Positions 50,475 to 59,044 of a DNA stretch of 64,000 nucleotides are shown here, one piece after another. A program made the translations under genes and the position numbers. The notes beneath the pieces were generated by a model that saw only the letters and a program-made list of their open reading frames with translations, had not been told where the DNA came from and made no database searches. The DNA is from Nonomuraea glycinis (GTDB taxonomy: Bacteria; Actinomycetota; Actinomycetes; Streptosporangiales; Streptosporangiaceae), in assembly GCF_014646515.1 (NCBI RefSeq), contig NZ_BMNK01000023.1, positions 62,001 through 126,000 on the forward strand, in the 5' to 3' direction. Position 1 is the first letter of the stretch, and every line of letters starts with the position of its first letter.

Positions 50475-51473
50475 ATGGGCGTGGCGCGCGGTGACGAGAG
50501 GGGCACGACGGAACGCGTGCTCTCGCTGCTCGGGCTGCTGCAGCAGCGCCAGATCTGGACCGGCCCCGAGCTCGCCGACCGGCTCGGGGTCACCCCGCGC
50601 ACGGTACGGCGCGATGTCGAACGGCTGCGGGCGCTCGGCTACCCGGTGCATGCCAGCCAGGGGGTCGGCGGCGGCTACCAGCTCGGGCCGGGGCAGGACC
50701 TGCCGCCGCTGCTGCTCGACGACGCCGAGACGATCGCCACCGTGGTCTCGCTGCTCGCCGGCGCGGGTGGCGCGGTCGCCGGCGCCGGTGAGGCCGCGCT
50801 CCGGGCGCTGACCAAGCTCGACCGGGTGCTGCCCACCCGGCTACGGCACGAGGTGCGCGCCATCTCCGACTCGGTGGAGTCCTTCGGCGGCGGCCGGGCC
50901 CCGGTCGACCCCGAGGTGATCATGACGCTGGCCCGAGCCTGCCGCGACGAGGTCGAGGCCGGCTTCGACTATCCGTCCGGCGGTGACCTACGACGGCGGC
51001 GGGTCGAGCCGTACCGCCTGGTCGCCTCCGACCGGCACTGGTACCTCCTCGCCTACGACCTCGATCGCGACGACTGGCGCAGCTTCCGCGTCGACCGGAT
51101 GGCCGGCGTGTCCGCCCGCACCTGGCGCTTCCGCCCGCGCGAGGCGCCGGACGCGGCGGCGTACGTGCAGGAGGGCGTGGCGAGCCGGGTCTACCGGCAC
51201 CAGGCGCGCTTCCTCGTGCACGCGCCGGCCGACACGGTCCGCGCGCAGATTCCGGCGGCGGCGGCCGTCGTACGGCAGCGGGACGGCGGGGGCTGCGAGG
51301 TGCTCAGCGGCGCCGGCGACCTCGACTTCCTGCTCATGCACGTGGTCCTGCTGGGGCACGACTTCGAGGTGCTCGACCCGCCGGAGCTCAGGACGCGCTG
51401 CCGCGCGCTGGCGGAGCGACTGCTGGCGGCCGGTGGGCACCCGGCGGCGGTCACCGGCGGCGGCCGACAGTGA
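50475..51473 (+). CDS. WYL-domain transcriptional regulator
   Basis: A 332-residue YafY-like regulator. An N-terminal HTH_11 domain (TGPELADRLGVTPRTVRRDV) is followed by the WYL domain with VEPYRLVASDRHWYLLAYDL and a C-terminal WCX extension. WYL domains sense nucleic-acid or nucleotide ligands. It is divergent from the DinB/VOC pair, 60 bp away, and probably represses it. Its 3' end overlaps the convergent methyltransferase gene by 23 bp. Confidence 0.9.
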   Translation: MGVARGDERGTTERVLSLLGLLQQRQIWTGPELADRLGVTPRTVRRDVERLRALGYPVHASQGVGGGYQLGPGQDLPPLLLDDAETIATVVSLLAGAGGAVAGAGEAALRALTKLDRVLPTRLRHEVRAISDSVESFGGGRAPVDPEVIMTLARACRDEVEAGFDYPSGGDLRRRRVEPYRLVASDRHWYLLAYDLDRDDWRSFRVDRMAGVSARTWRFRPREAPDAAAYVQEGVASRVYRHQARFLVHAPADTVRAQIPAAAAVVRQRDGGGCEVLSGAGDLDFLLMHVVLLGHDFEVLDPPELRTRCRALAERLLAAGGHPAAVTGGGRQ

Positions 51474-52248
51474 GGACGGCCGACCAGTGGCGGGTGAGCC
51501 GTCCGTCCGGGCGTGCGGCCAGCAGGCGGCGTATCTCCCGGTAGAGATATGCGCGCTTGTCCGGCTCCATGGCGATATGGCCGGAGAACGTGTCGAGCAG
51601 CGCGAGGTAGTCGTCCGCCGTGTAGCGCAGCGCCCATACGTAAAGTTTCGTGCCGACCACCTTGAACCGGCCGGAGGCCTCGAACTCGGCGGCCATGGGA
51701 TCGGGCTGCTCCTCGGGCGGCGGCCCCGGCCACGGGCCGTCATGACCTTCCCCGATCTCCTCGTAGGCCTTCTGGATCTCGGTGAAGAACGGGTCGAAGT
51801 CCGCCGGCATGGCGTGGTCGGCGTTCCACACGGCCAGGTGACCGCCCTCGGCGAGCAGGGCGGCCGCCTTGGCGTACTTGACCTCCGGGTCCACCCACTT
51901 CCAGGCCGTGGCCGCGTACAGGAGATCGAAGCGGGCGCCGGCCGGCGGCGCCCAGCTCTCGAACGACGACGCGACCACCGAAACATCGGCGAATGCGCCG
52001 AGCCGGCGCCGCGCCTCCGCCGCCAGGGCCGCGCCGAGCTCGACCGCCGTGATCCGGAAACCCAGCCGCGCCAGCGGCAGCGTGGCCTTGCCCGGCCCGC
52101 AGCCGACTTCGAGCAGGTGCGCGGGTGGCTTCACCCCGGTGACCGCCAGCAGGTCGGAGTACAGCTCGGCCGGGTAGTCGGGGCGCGCGTCCTGATAGAT
52201 GGCGGCGGCGCTGTCGAAGGTCACTCGCAACCGACGTTCCCGAGACAT
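51451..52248 (-). CDS. Class I SAM-dependent methyltransferase
   Basis: A 265-residue methyltransferase. Motif I is LLEVGCGPGKAT, followed by acidic VELGAAL, and the post-I motif region includes FDLLYAATAWKWV. The start MSRERRLRVTFDSAAAIYQDARPDYP is characteristic of this small-molecule methyltransferase group. The substrate is unknown. The gene converges with the WYL regulator by overlap. Confidence 0.87.
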   Translation of the reverse strand: MSRERRLRVTFDSAAAIYQDARPDYPAELYSDLLAVTGVKPPAHLLEVGCGPGKATLPLARLGFRITAVELGAALAAEARRRLGAFADVSVVASSFESWAPPAGARFDLLYAATAWKWVDPEVKYAKAAALLAEGGHLAVWNADHAMPADFDPFFTEIQKAYEEIGEGHDGPWPGPPPEEQPDPMAAEFEASGRFKVVGTKLYVWALRYTADDYLALLDTFSGHIAMEPDKRAYLYREIRRLLAARPDGRLTRHWSAVLTVGRRR

Positions 52249-52266
52249 GCACCGATCCTGACATCC

Positions 52267-52330
52267 GGCCACGCGCTCGGCCAAGGCCACGCCCCTCGGC
52301 TGAGGCCAGGGCCACGCTCCTCGGCTAAGG
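52267..52330. repeat. Three imperfect copies of a 20-21-bp unit
   Basis: GGCCACGC(C/G)...CTCGGC..AAGG-type units start at 52267, 52285 and 52310. They lie between helR and the methyltransferase gene. The last copy covers the helR stop codon. This suggests local duplication of the helR gene end. Confidence 0.55.
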
Positions 52331-54472
52331 GCTCGTGAGGATGACGAGTCGCTGGGTGGCTCGGGTCATCGCGACGTAACGGTCGACGGCTCCCTCGATG
52401 CCCTCGCCGAACGTCTCCGGGTCGACGAGGACGACCAGGTCGAACTCGAGCCCCTTCGACAGCTCCGGGGTCAGCGACCGCACGCGGGACGTCGTACGGA
52501 AAGTGGGGTCGCCGATGACGCAGGCGATGCCGTCGGCGTGCGCGGCGAGCCAGGTGTCGAGGATCGAGCTCAGATCCTCGGTGGATCCGTGCACGACGGG
52601 GGCGTCGCCGCTGCGGATGGAGGTCGGCACGTTGGCGTCCGGGAGCACGGCCCGGATGACCGGCTCGGCCGCCGCCATGATCTGTTCCGGCGTCCGGTAG
52701 TTGATGCTCAGGGAGGCGAGCTCGACCCGGTCGAGCCCGATCCGCTTGAGGCGCTCCTGCCACGACTCGGTGAACCCGTGCCTGGCCTGGGCCCGGTCTC
52801 CGACGATGGTGAAGCTCCGCGACGGGCAGCGCAGCAGCAGCATCTGCCACTCCGCGTCGGTCAGCTCCTGCGCCTCGTCCACGACGACGTGCGCGAACGG
52901 GCCGGCGAGCACGTCCGGGTCGACCGTGGGCAGCTCGGACTCGTCGACCAGATTGCGCTGGAAGTCCTCCCGGCGCAGCTGCGTCACCAGGCCCTCGCCG
53001 TCGTCATCGGCCTCGATCAGGTTCTCGACGACCTGGGCCATGCGCTCGCGCTGGGCGGCGAGAGCGGCTTCCTGGCGGCGCTTGCGCCGCGACGCCTCCG
53101 GGTCCCCGAGGCGCTGCCGGGCCGCGTCCAGGAGCGGCAGGTCGGACACCGTCCAGGCCTGGGCGTCCGCACGCCGGAGCTTGCGCACCTCGTCGGGGCT
53201 GAGCCAGGGGGCGCACATCCGCAGGTAGGCGGGCACGGTCCACAGGTCTCCGACCAGGTCGGCCGCCTCGATCAGCGGCCACGCGCGGTTGAAGACGGTG
53301 AGCAGCTCCCGGTCCCGCAGCAGCGCCTTGCGGACCAGGTGGGCCGGAGCGTCCCCGTCATGCTTGTCCACCAGGATCGTGAGCAGCTCCGCCCAGATCT
53401 GGTCGCGCGCCTCGTTGTGCGGGGTGCCGGGGTCCGGTGCGTCGAACGCCTCCGCCCAGTCGTCGGCGGTCAGCCGGACACCGGACCAGGGGGTCGTGAC
53501 CGTCATCCCGGTGGTGGGCGGGTTCTCGTAGAACCTGACGGCCGGCTCGATGGCCTTCACCAGGTCCGCGGACGACTTCAGGCGCGCCACGTCCGGGTCG
53601 GCCTCGACCGCCGCCGCGGCTCCCTCGGCGACCAGGTCCCGCAGCGTGCAGGTCTGCACGCCCTCCTCACCGAGGCTGGGCAGGACGTCGGCGACGTAGG
53701 CCAGGTAGGGCTGGTGCGGGCCGACGAACAGCACGCCGCCCCGGCGGTGACCGAGCCTAGGGTCGGAGTAGAGGAGGTAGGCGGATCGGTGCAGGGCGAC
53801 GACGGTCTTCCCGGTGCCCGGACCGCCGTCGACGACGAGCGCGCCGCTGGATCCCGCGCGGATGATGGCGTCCTGGTCGGCCTGGATGGTGCCGAGCACG
53901 TCCCGCATCCGGGGCGAACGGTCGCCGCCCAGGCTGGCGATGAAGGCGGACTGGTCGTCGAGCGCGGCGTGCCCTTCGAACCCGTCGGAGGTGAACACCT
54001 CGTCCCAGTAGTCGCTGATCCGGCCGCGGGTCCAGCGGTACCTGCGGCGGCTGGCCAGCCCCATCGGGTTGCCGTGGGTGGCTCCGAAGAACGGCTCGGC
54101 CGCGGGCGAACGCCAGTCGAGCAGCAGCCGGCGGCCCGTGTCGTCCGTGAGGCCGAGCCGGCCGACGTACACGGGCTCGGGGTCGTCCGCGCTGACCATG
54201 TGCCCGAGGCACAGGTCCAGCCCGAAGCGACGCAGGGTGCGCAGCCGCGCGGCCAGCCGGTGCACCTCCAGGTCCCGGTCCATCGCCTGCCGGCCCTTGC
54301 CGCCGGGCGCCCTGCGCTCGGCGTCGAGGCGGCCGGACAGGTCGGCGATCGACTGCTCAAGGGTCTGCGCGATGGCCGCGAAGTGCCGCTCATCGCCGGC
54401 GATGAGCTTCGGGTCGGCCTTCGGCAGGAGGTGGTCGGGAAGGTCAAACGCGCTGGTGGTCAGCGAGGTCAC
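52325..54472 (-). CDS. helR: HelR-type RNA polymerase recycling helicase
   Basis: A 715-residue superfamily I helicase-like protein. It has Walker A GGPGTGKTVVAL, motif II VVDEAQELTD, the HelD coiled coil (residues about 20-60), and the C-terminal RecA-like domain with LVDPETFGEG and AMTRATQRLVIL. HelR removes stalled RNA polymerase and displaces rifamycins, giving tolerance. GTG 54472 begins MTSLTTSAFDLPDHLLP with GGAG eight bases upstream; GTG 54514 is an alternative. The TTG start of the longer frame at 54562 falls inside the rifamycin-associated element and is rejected. Confidence 0.9.
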   Translation of the reverse strand: MTSLTTSAFDLPDHLLPKADPKLIAGDERHFAAIAQTLEQSIADLSGRLDAERRAPGGKGRQAMDRDLEVHRLAARLRTLRRFGLDLCLGHMVSADDPEPVYVGRLGLTDDTGRRLLLDWRSPAAEPFFGATHGNPMGLASRRRYRWTRGRISDYWDEVFTSDGFEGHAALDDQSAFIASLGGDRSPRMRDVLGTIQADQDAIIRAGSSGALVVDGGPGTGKTVVALHRSAYLLYSDPRLGHRRGGVLFVGPHQPYLAYVADVLPSLGEEGVQTCTLRDLVAEGAAAAVEADPDVARLKSSADLVKAIEPAVRFYENPPTTGMTVTTPWSGVRLTADDWAEAFDAPDPGTPHNEARDQIWAELLTILVDKHDGDAPAHLVRKALLRDRELLTVFNRAWPLIEAADLVGDLWTVPAYLRMCAPWLSPDEVRKLRRADAQAWTVSDLPLLDAARQRLGDPEASRRKRRQEAALAAQRERMAQVVENLIEADDDGEGLVTQLRREDFQRNLVDESELPTVDPDVLAGPFAHVVVDEAQELTDAEWQMLLLRCPSRSFTIVGDRAQARHGFTESWQERLKRIGLDRVELASLSINYRTPEQIMAAAEPVIRAVLPDANVPTSIRSGDAPVVHGSTEDLSSILDTWLAAHADGIACVIGDPTFRTTSRVRSLTPELSKGLEFDLVVLVDPETFGEGIEGAVDRYVAMTRATQRLVILTSP

Positions 54473-54547
54473 GTCATCGGCTCCGATCTGAGGCTGCTGT
54501 GCCGTGTCGAGCACGACTGCCTCGGCCGCCGATTGTCCGGCATGACC

Positions 54548-54567
54548 GGGGTCTTGCCGCAAGCCCC
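54548..54567 (-). promoter_or_regulatory. Rifamycin-associated element (RAE) upstream of helR
   Basis: On the minus strand the 20-bp sequence reads GGGGCTTGCGGCAAGACCCC, a palindrome with one base different from the RAE consensus. RAEs lie before rifamycin-inducible genes, including helR in actinomycetes. It is 76 bp before the chosen start. Confidence 0.85.
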
Positions 54568-54640
54568 CCGGTACGCTATACGTTGAAAGTGGAAGGGAGT
54601 GACTACTCCCCCTTCCCCCTCATCGTCCGCTATGGATGGC

Positions 54641-54841
54641 TCACGCCTCCTCGATGACCTCGATGGCGCCCACCGGGCAGACCGCGGCGGCCTCCCGGAC
54701 CGCGACGTGCTGGTCCGCACCCGGCTCTGCCTCCAGCAGGATGACGACGCCGTCGTCGTCACGCTGGTCGAACACCTCGGGCGCGATCAGCGCGCACTGA
54801 CCGGCGCCACAGCACTTGTCCTGGTCGACCATGACCTTCAT
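54641..54841 (-). CDS. 3Fe-4S ferredoxin (P450 partner)
   Basis: A 66-residue ferredoxin. Cys10, Cys16 and Cys55 carry a 3Fe-4S cluster; the fourth position is not Cys, as usual in P450-associated ferredoxins (CCGAGQC and AVCPVGAI). AAGGAGG is six bases before ATG 54841. It follows the P450 gene by 25 bp and is expected to pass electrons to it. Confidence 0.92.
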   Translation of the reverse strand: MKVMVDQDKCCGAGQCALIAPEVFDQRDDDGVVILLEAEPGADQHVAVREAAAVCPVGAIEVIEEA

Positions 54842-54866
54842 GGCATCACCTCCTTGTACGAACGGG

Positions 54867-56081
54867 TCACCAACGGACCGGAACGGTGCGCAGACCGCCG
54901 ACGGCCAGTCCCTCCACACGCTCCAGCTCCGCCACCGGCACCGCCAGCTCCAGGCTCGGCAGCTTGCGCAGCAACACCTCCAGCACGACCTGCAGCTCGG
55001 TACGGGCCAGCGCCTGGCCGAGGCAGGAGTGCGCACCGGCGCCGAAGGCCAGGTGCTGGTTCGGGCTGCGGGTCGCGTCGAACACCTCGGCGGCCTCGAA
55101 CATGCTCTCGTCCCGGTTGGCGGCGGCCATGCTGCAGATGACCGTGGTGCCCTTGGGCAGGTGCTCGCCGCTGACCTCGATCTCCTCCTTCAGGTACCGG
55201 GGCAGGCCGAAGCCGGAGTTGGCGTCGAGGCGCAGCGACTCCTCGACCGTGGTGCGGATCAGCTTGGGGTCGGCCAGCAGCGCTTCCCAGCGGCTGCGGT
55301 CGGCCAGCAGCATGGAGACCATCTTGCCGATCATGTTGGCGGTGGTCTCGTGCCCGGCGACCAGCAGGCCCATCCCGGTGACCACGATCTGCAGGTCGTT
55401 CAGGCCGCCGTCCTCCGGGCCGCCGACCGCGATCAGCTCGCTCAACAGGTCCTCGCCCGGCTCGGCGCGCTTGGCGGCGAGGTGGTCGGACATGTACTGG
55501 AAGAACGCCGCCTGGGCCGCCTCGACCTCGTCCTTGGTGTAGCGGGTGAGGTTGAGCAGGGTGTCGGACCAGTACGAGAACCGGTCACGGTCGGCGGCGG
55601 GCACGCCGAGCATGTCGCAGATGACGTACACGGGCAGCGGGAAGCCCAGGGACGCTTTCAGGTCACCGGGGGCGCCGCCCTCGACCATGTCGTCGATGAG
55701 ATCTTCGGCGATCCGCGCCATGACCGGCCGCAGGGCGTTCATGCGCTTGGCGGTGAACCACTTGCCGACCAGCCGCCGCCAGTGCTGGTGCTCCTCCCCG
55801 CTGTCCGGGAGAATCGCCGCCATGTCGCTGCTGAACAGCCCGCCGTCCTCGGTGTCCGACAGCCGGGCCGCGTCCGGCGCGGTCAGCAGCCGGGTGAAGC
55901 GCGGGTCGGCGAGCACCTGCTTGACGTCCTCGTAGCGGGTCAGCAGCGTCGCCCGGTCGCCGCTCGGCAGGGTCACGTGGGCGACCGGGCACGTGCCGCG
56001 CAACTCGGCCCACTCGGCGGGCGGGTCGAGCGCGGCGTCGCTCGGGATCGGGTAGCTCAGAACCTGCTCGTCGGCACTCAT
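54867..56081 (-). CDS. Cytochrome P450
   Basis: A 404-residue P450. Heme ligand Cys353 lies in FGAGAHSCLGQ, the I-helix has GHETTANMIG, and the K-helix ExxR is ESLR. It lacks a membrane anchor, as usual in actinobacteria. Together with the ferredoxin gene it forms an operon, divergent from a TetR regulator. The product is an oxidised small molecule; the family (CYP105/107-like in sequence style) does not fix the substrate. Confidence 0.94.
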   Translation of the reverse strand: MSADEQVLSYPIPSDAALDPPAEWAELRGTCPVAHVTLPSGDRATLLTRYEDVKQVLADPRFTRLLTAPDAARLSDTEDGGLFSSDMAAILPDSGEEHQHWRRLVGKWFTAKRMNALRPVMARIAEDLIDDMVEGGAPGDLKASLGFPLPVYVICDMLGVPAADRDRFSYWSDTLLNLTRYTKDEVEAAQAAFFQYMSDHLAAKRAEPGEDLLSELIAVGGPEDGGLNDLQIVVTGMGLLVAGHETTANMIGKMVSMLLADRSRWEALLADPKLIRTTVEESLRLDANSGFGLPRYLKEEIEVSGEHLPKGTTVICSMAAANRDESMFEAAEVFDATRSPNQHLAFGAGAHSCLGQALARTELQVVLEVLLRKLPSLELAVPVAELERVEGLAVGGLRTVPVRW

Positions 56082-56214
56082 TCGCTGTCTCCCTGGCTGT
56101 TCAGGCGGGCATGAGGGGCGGGGTTGTCAGCCTCCAACTTCGTCTTCCCGCTCTCCACATTAACCTACAGATGCAAGAAAACTTACACATGTCTGTTATG
56201 GATAGAGTGGTGTC

Positions 56215-56832
56215 GTGGTCACCGCCAGAGAGAGCAACCCCCCGTCGAGCGACCGGCGTGTGCGCCGGACTCGATCAGCCTTGGCGCGAGCGCTGATCGA
56301 ACTGGTCGAGGAGCGTGACCTGTCCCGGATCAGCGTTTCGGACGTCGCCGAGGCCGCCGGGGTGAGCCGCTCGGCCTTCTACGACCACTACCGGGACGTC
56401 CACGAGCTGGCCGAGGACGCCTGCACCGCGATGATCGACAACCTGATCGAGTCCCTGCCCGGACCTGGCCTCGACTCGCCGGACCTGGCGCAGGAGGCGA
56501 TCTCAGGGCTGACGGCGTTCTTCGGCAGCCTGACCGAGCACGCGGGGCTCTACCGCGCACTGCTGGGGCCGGAAGGCAGCGCCCGCGTCGCCGGCCACAT
56601 CCGGCGCCGCCTCGCCGGGGTCGTGCGTGAGCGCCTGGCGCATGCCGACGCCGGCCTCTGGCCGGAGCGCGTCCCGCACGACGTGACGGCCGCCTTCACG
56701 GCGGGCGCGCTCATCGGCGTGGCCGTGGACTGGATCGAAGGCGGGTGCTCCCGGACCCCGGCCGAGATGGCCGAGGTGACCTGGCCGCTGCTGAACGCGC
56801 AATACCGCATCAACGAGACCGGCGACAGCTGA
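56215..56832 (+). CDS. TetR-family regulator of the P450 operon
   Basis: A 205-residue TetR protein. The HTH is ISVSDVAEAAGVSRSAFYDHY, with the C-terminal ligand domain ending WPLLNAQYRINETG. GTG 56215 begins MVTARESNPPSSDRR. It is divergent from the P450/ferredoxin operon across 133 bp, the normal arrangement for a repressor of that operon. The intergenic region has an ACAGA/TCTGT pair that could be its operator. Confidence 0.88.
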   Translation: MVTARESNPPSSDRRVRRTRSALARALIELVEERDLSRISVSDVAEAAGVSRSAFYDHYRDVHELAEDACTAMIDNLIESLPGPGLDSPDLAQEAISGLTAFFGSLTEHAGLYRALLGPEGSARVAGHIRRRLAGVVRERLAHADAGLWPERVPHDVTAAFTAGALIGVAVDWIEGGCSRTPAEMAEVTWPLLNAQYRINETGDS

Positions 56833-56852
56833 GCCCTGCTCTCACCGGCAGA

Positions 56853-57734
56853 TCAGTGATCGCCTGCCGCGATGCCCAGGGTGGACAGGAAGGCCGTGGC
56901 GGCGGGCGAAGGGCGGAAGCGGCTCCAGATGAGGTGCTCCACCCGGGCCGGAGCGTCGCTGAGCCGGATGCTGAGCAGCCCGGGGAGTTCGTCGGCGAAG
57001 GCGGCGGGCAGCATGCCGATGGCCAGGCCCTGCCGGATCAGGCGGGCCATGAAGTCCGGGGCGGTGATCTCGAAGGCGACCTCGCGCCGGACTCCCGCCG
57101 CCGCGAAGGCCTCGTCCGTCTGGGCCCGCGCGGCGGTGCCCGGGGGGAAGTCCACGAACGGTTCATCCGCCAGCCGGCACAGGTCCACGTCCTCCTCGTC
57201 CGCCAGCGGGTGGCCGGGCGCCACCATGGCGACGAGGTCGCCGCGCGCCAGTTCGTGGCCGCGCACGCCCTTGGGCCGGACGCTCGGGGAAAGCCCCAGG
57301 AAGGCGGCGTCCAGGGTGCCCTGCCGTACCCGTTCGGTCAGTTCGTCGCTCGAGCCCGAGCGGAGACTGATCCGTACCTCCCGATAACGCAGGTGGAACC
57401 GTTTCAGCGCGGCCGGGAGGTCGACCGCCGTGACGGTGGGGATGGCGCCGATGGTGAGCCGGCCGCGGATCTCGCCGGCGGCGGCCGCCACCTCGGCGCG
57501 GGCCCGGTCGGCGGCGTCCAGGGCCTGGCGGGCCGCGGGAAGGAACGCCTCGCCGGCGGGGGTGAGCCGGACGCGACGGCTGGTGCGGTCGAACAGCCTG
57601 GCGCCGAGCTCACGTTCGAGGCGGGCGATCTGGTGGCTCAGCGCGGACTGGACGACCAGGCACTGCTCGGCGGCCCGGGTGAAGTTGCTCGTCTCCGCGA
57701 CCGCGACGACGTAACGCATCTGCTGAAGCTCCAT
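56853..57734 (-). CDS. LysR-family transcriptional regulator
   Basis: A 293-residue LysR protein. HTH: FTRAAEQCLVVQSALSHQIARLE (residues about 18-40), with the usual ELGARLFDRTSRRVRLTPAG linker. The C-terminal co-inducer domain contains VDFPPGTAARAQ. It is divergent from an MFS transporter and NmrA-like gene; a LysR box lies between. It probably controls both. Confidence 0.9.
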   Translation of the reverse strand: MELQQMRYVVAVAETSNFTRAAEQCLVVQSALSHQIARLERELGARLFDRTSRRVRLTPAGEAFLPAARQALDAADRARAEVAAAAGEIRGRLTIGAIPTVTAVDLPAALKRFHLRYREVRISLRSGSSDELTERVRQGTLDAAFLGLSPSVRPKGVRGHELARGDLVAMVAPGHPLADEEDVDLCRLADEPFVDFPPGTAARAQTDEAFAAAGVRREVAFEITAPDFMARLIRQGLAIGMLPAAFADELPGLLSIRLSDAPARVEHLIWSRFRPSPAATAFLSTLGIAAGDH

Positions 57735-57740
57735 CGATCA

Positions 57741-57755
57741 ATCGTGATGCACGAT
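57741..57755. promoter_or_regulatory. LysR-box operator between the LysR and MFS genes
   Basis: ATCGTG and CACGAT form a perfect inverted repeat around ATG (T-N11-A type). Direct CGATCAAT repeats occur at 57735 and 57752, and a further inverted ATTGATC at 57785. It lies in the divergent promoter. Confidence 0.75.
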
Positions 57756-57814
57756 CAATTAGATGACAAACATGTGTTGGACTCATTGATCCTCCGTCGC
57801 CGACGCTAGAGGGC

Positions 57815-59023
57815 ATGACGGCGACAGCACTTCACAGGAACGGCGGGCTGCTCCTGCTCATGTCGGTGGCGACGGGGCTGGCGGTCGCGGGGAACTACTT
57901 CGCGCAGCCGCTCCTCGACGTGATCGGCGGCGAGCTGGGGATCGGACCGTCGATGGCGGCGCTGGTGGTGACGGCCGCGCAGGTCGGCTACGCGCTGGGG
58001 TTGATCCTGCTGGTGCCGCTCGGCGACCTGCTGGAGCGGCGGCGGCTGGCGGTGTCGCTCTACGCGGCGACCGCGGTGTTCCTGCTGGTGTCCGCCACCG
58101 CCCCTAACGGCACGGTGCTGCTGATCAGTACGGCCCTGACCGGGCTGACCTCGGTCGGCGCGCAGGTGGTGGTGCCGTTCGCGGCCACGCTGGCGGATCC
58201 GGCCGAACGCGGCCGGGTGGTCGGCACGGTGATGACCGGCCTGATGCTCGGCCTGTTGCTGGCGCGTACCGCGTCGGGAGCGCTGTCGGAGCTCGGCGGC
58301 TGGCGGACGGTCTACTGGGTGAGCGCGGCCCTGATGACGCTCATGGCCGTACTGCTGCGGATCTTCCTGCCCCGGCTCGGCGGCGACGGCGCCCGCCTGT
58401 CCTATGCCGGGCTGCTGCGCTCGACGCTGGCGATGTACCGGCACGAGCCGTTGCTGCGGTGGCGGGCGGCCATCGGCGCGTTGAGCCTCGCCTCGTTCAG
58501 CGTGCTGTGGACGGCGCTGACCTTCCTGCTGGCGCGCTCGCCGTACGACTGGACGGAGTCGGCGATCGGCCTGGTCGGCCTGGTCGGCGCCGTGGGCGCG
58601 CTGACCGCCACGGTGGCGGGACGGCTGGCCGACCGCGGGCACGTCCAGACGGTGACCGGCGTCGGGACGGTCCTGCTGGTGGCCTCCTGGACGGCGCTCG
58701 CCGCCGGGGCGAACTCGCTGCTCTGGCTGCTCGTCGGCGTGATCGTGCTGGACCTGGCCCACCAGGCGGTGCTCAACAGCAGCCAGAACATCCTGTACGC
58801 GCTCCGCCCCGAAGCCCGTAACCGGATCAACTCCGCCTTCCTGACCGCCTTCTTCGCCGGGGGCGCGGTGGGCTCCGCGCTGGCCTCGGTCGTCTGGGTG
58901 TACGGCGGCTGGACCGGGGTGTGCGTCCTGGGCGCCATCCTCTCGGCCGGGACCGTCGCGCTCTGGGTCCTGGAGCGTGCCACCGTCGACCGGGCGGCAG
59001 CGAAGATCCCCCTTCCTCGATGA
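57815..59023 (+). CDS. MFS transporter
   Basis: A 402-residue transporter with 12 predicted helices. The loop-2 signature is LGDLLERRRLAVSL and the motif repeats near ADPAERGRVVGTVM. This group includes sugar-efflux and drug-export carriers. It lies 21 bp before the NmrA-like gene and is controlled by the divergent LysR. The substrate is not known. Confidence 0.92.
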   Translation: MTATALHRNGGLLLLMSVATGLAVAGNYFAQPLLDVIGGELGIGPSMAALVVTAAQVGYALGLILLVPLGDLLERRRLAVSLYAATAVFLLVSATAPNGTVLLISTALTGLTSVGAQVVVPFAATLADPAERGRVVGTVMTGLMLGLLLARTASGALSELGGWRTVYWVSAALMTLMAVLLRIFLPRLGGDGARLSYAGLLRSTLAMYRHEPLLRWRAAIGALSLASFSVLWTALTFLLARSPYDWTESAIGLVGLVGAVGALTATVAGRLADRGHVQTVTGVGTVLLVASWTALAAGANSLLWLLVGVIVLDLAHQAVLNSSQNILYALRPEARNRINSAFLTAFFAGGAVGSALASVVWVYGGWTGVCVLGAILSAGTVALWVLERATVDRAAAKIPLPR

Positions 59024-59044
59024 CCTCTTCAAAGGAGAATGACC

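Noticed and set aside
54473..54562. Longer helR reading frame from TTG 54562
   Set aside because: The start would lie within the RAE palindrome; the GTG at 54472 gives the usual HelR N-terminus and a ribosome site.
56150..56214. Defined TetR operator before the P450 operon
   Set aside because: The ACAGA/TCTGT pair is imperfect and has uneven flanks; listed only as a remark under the TetR gene.
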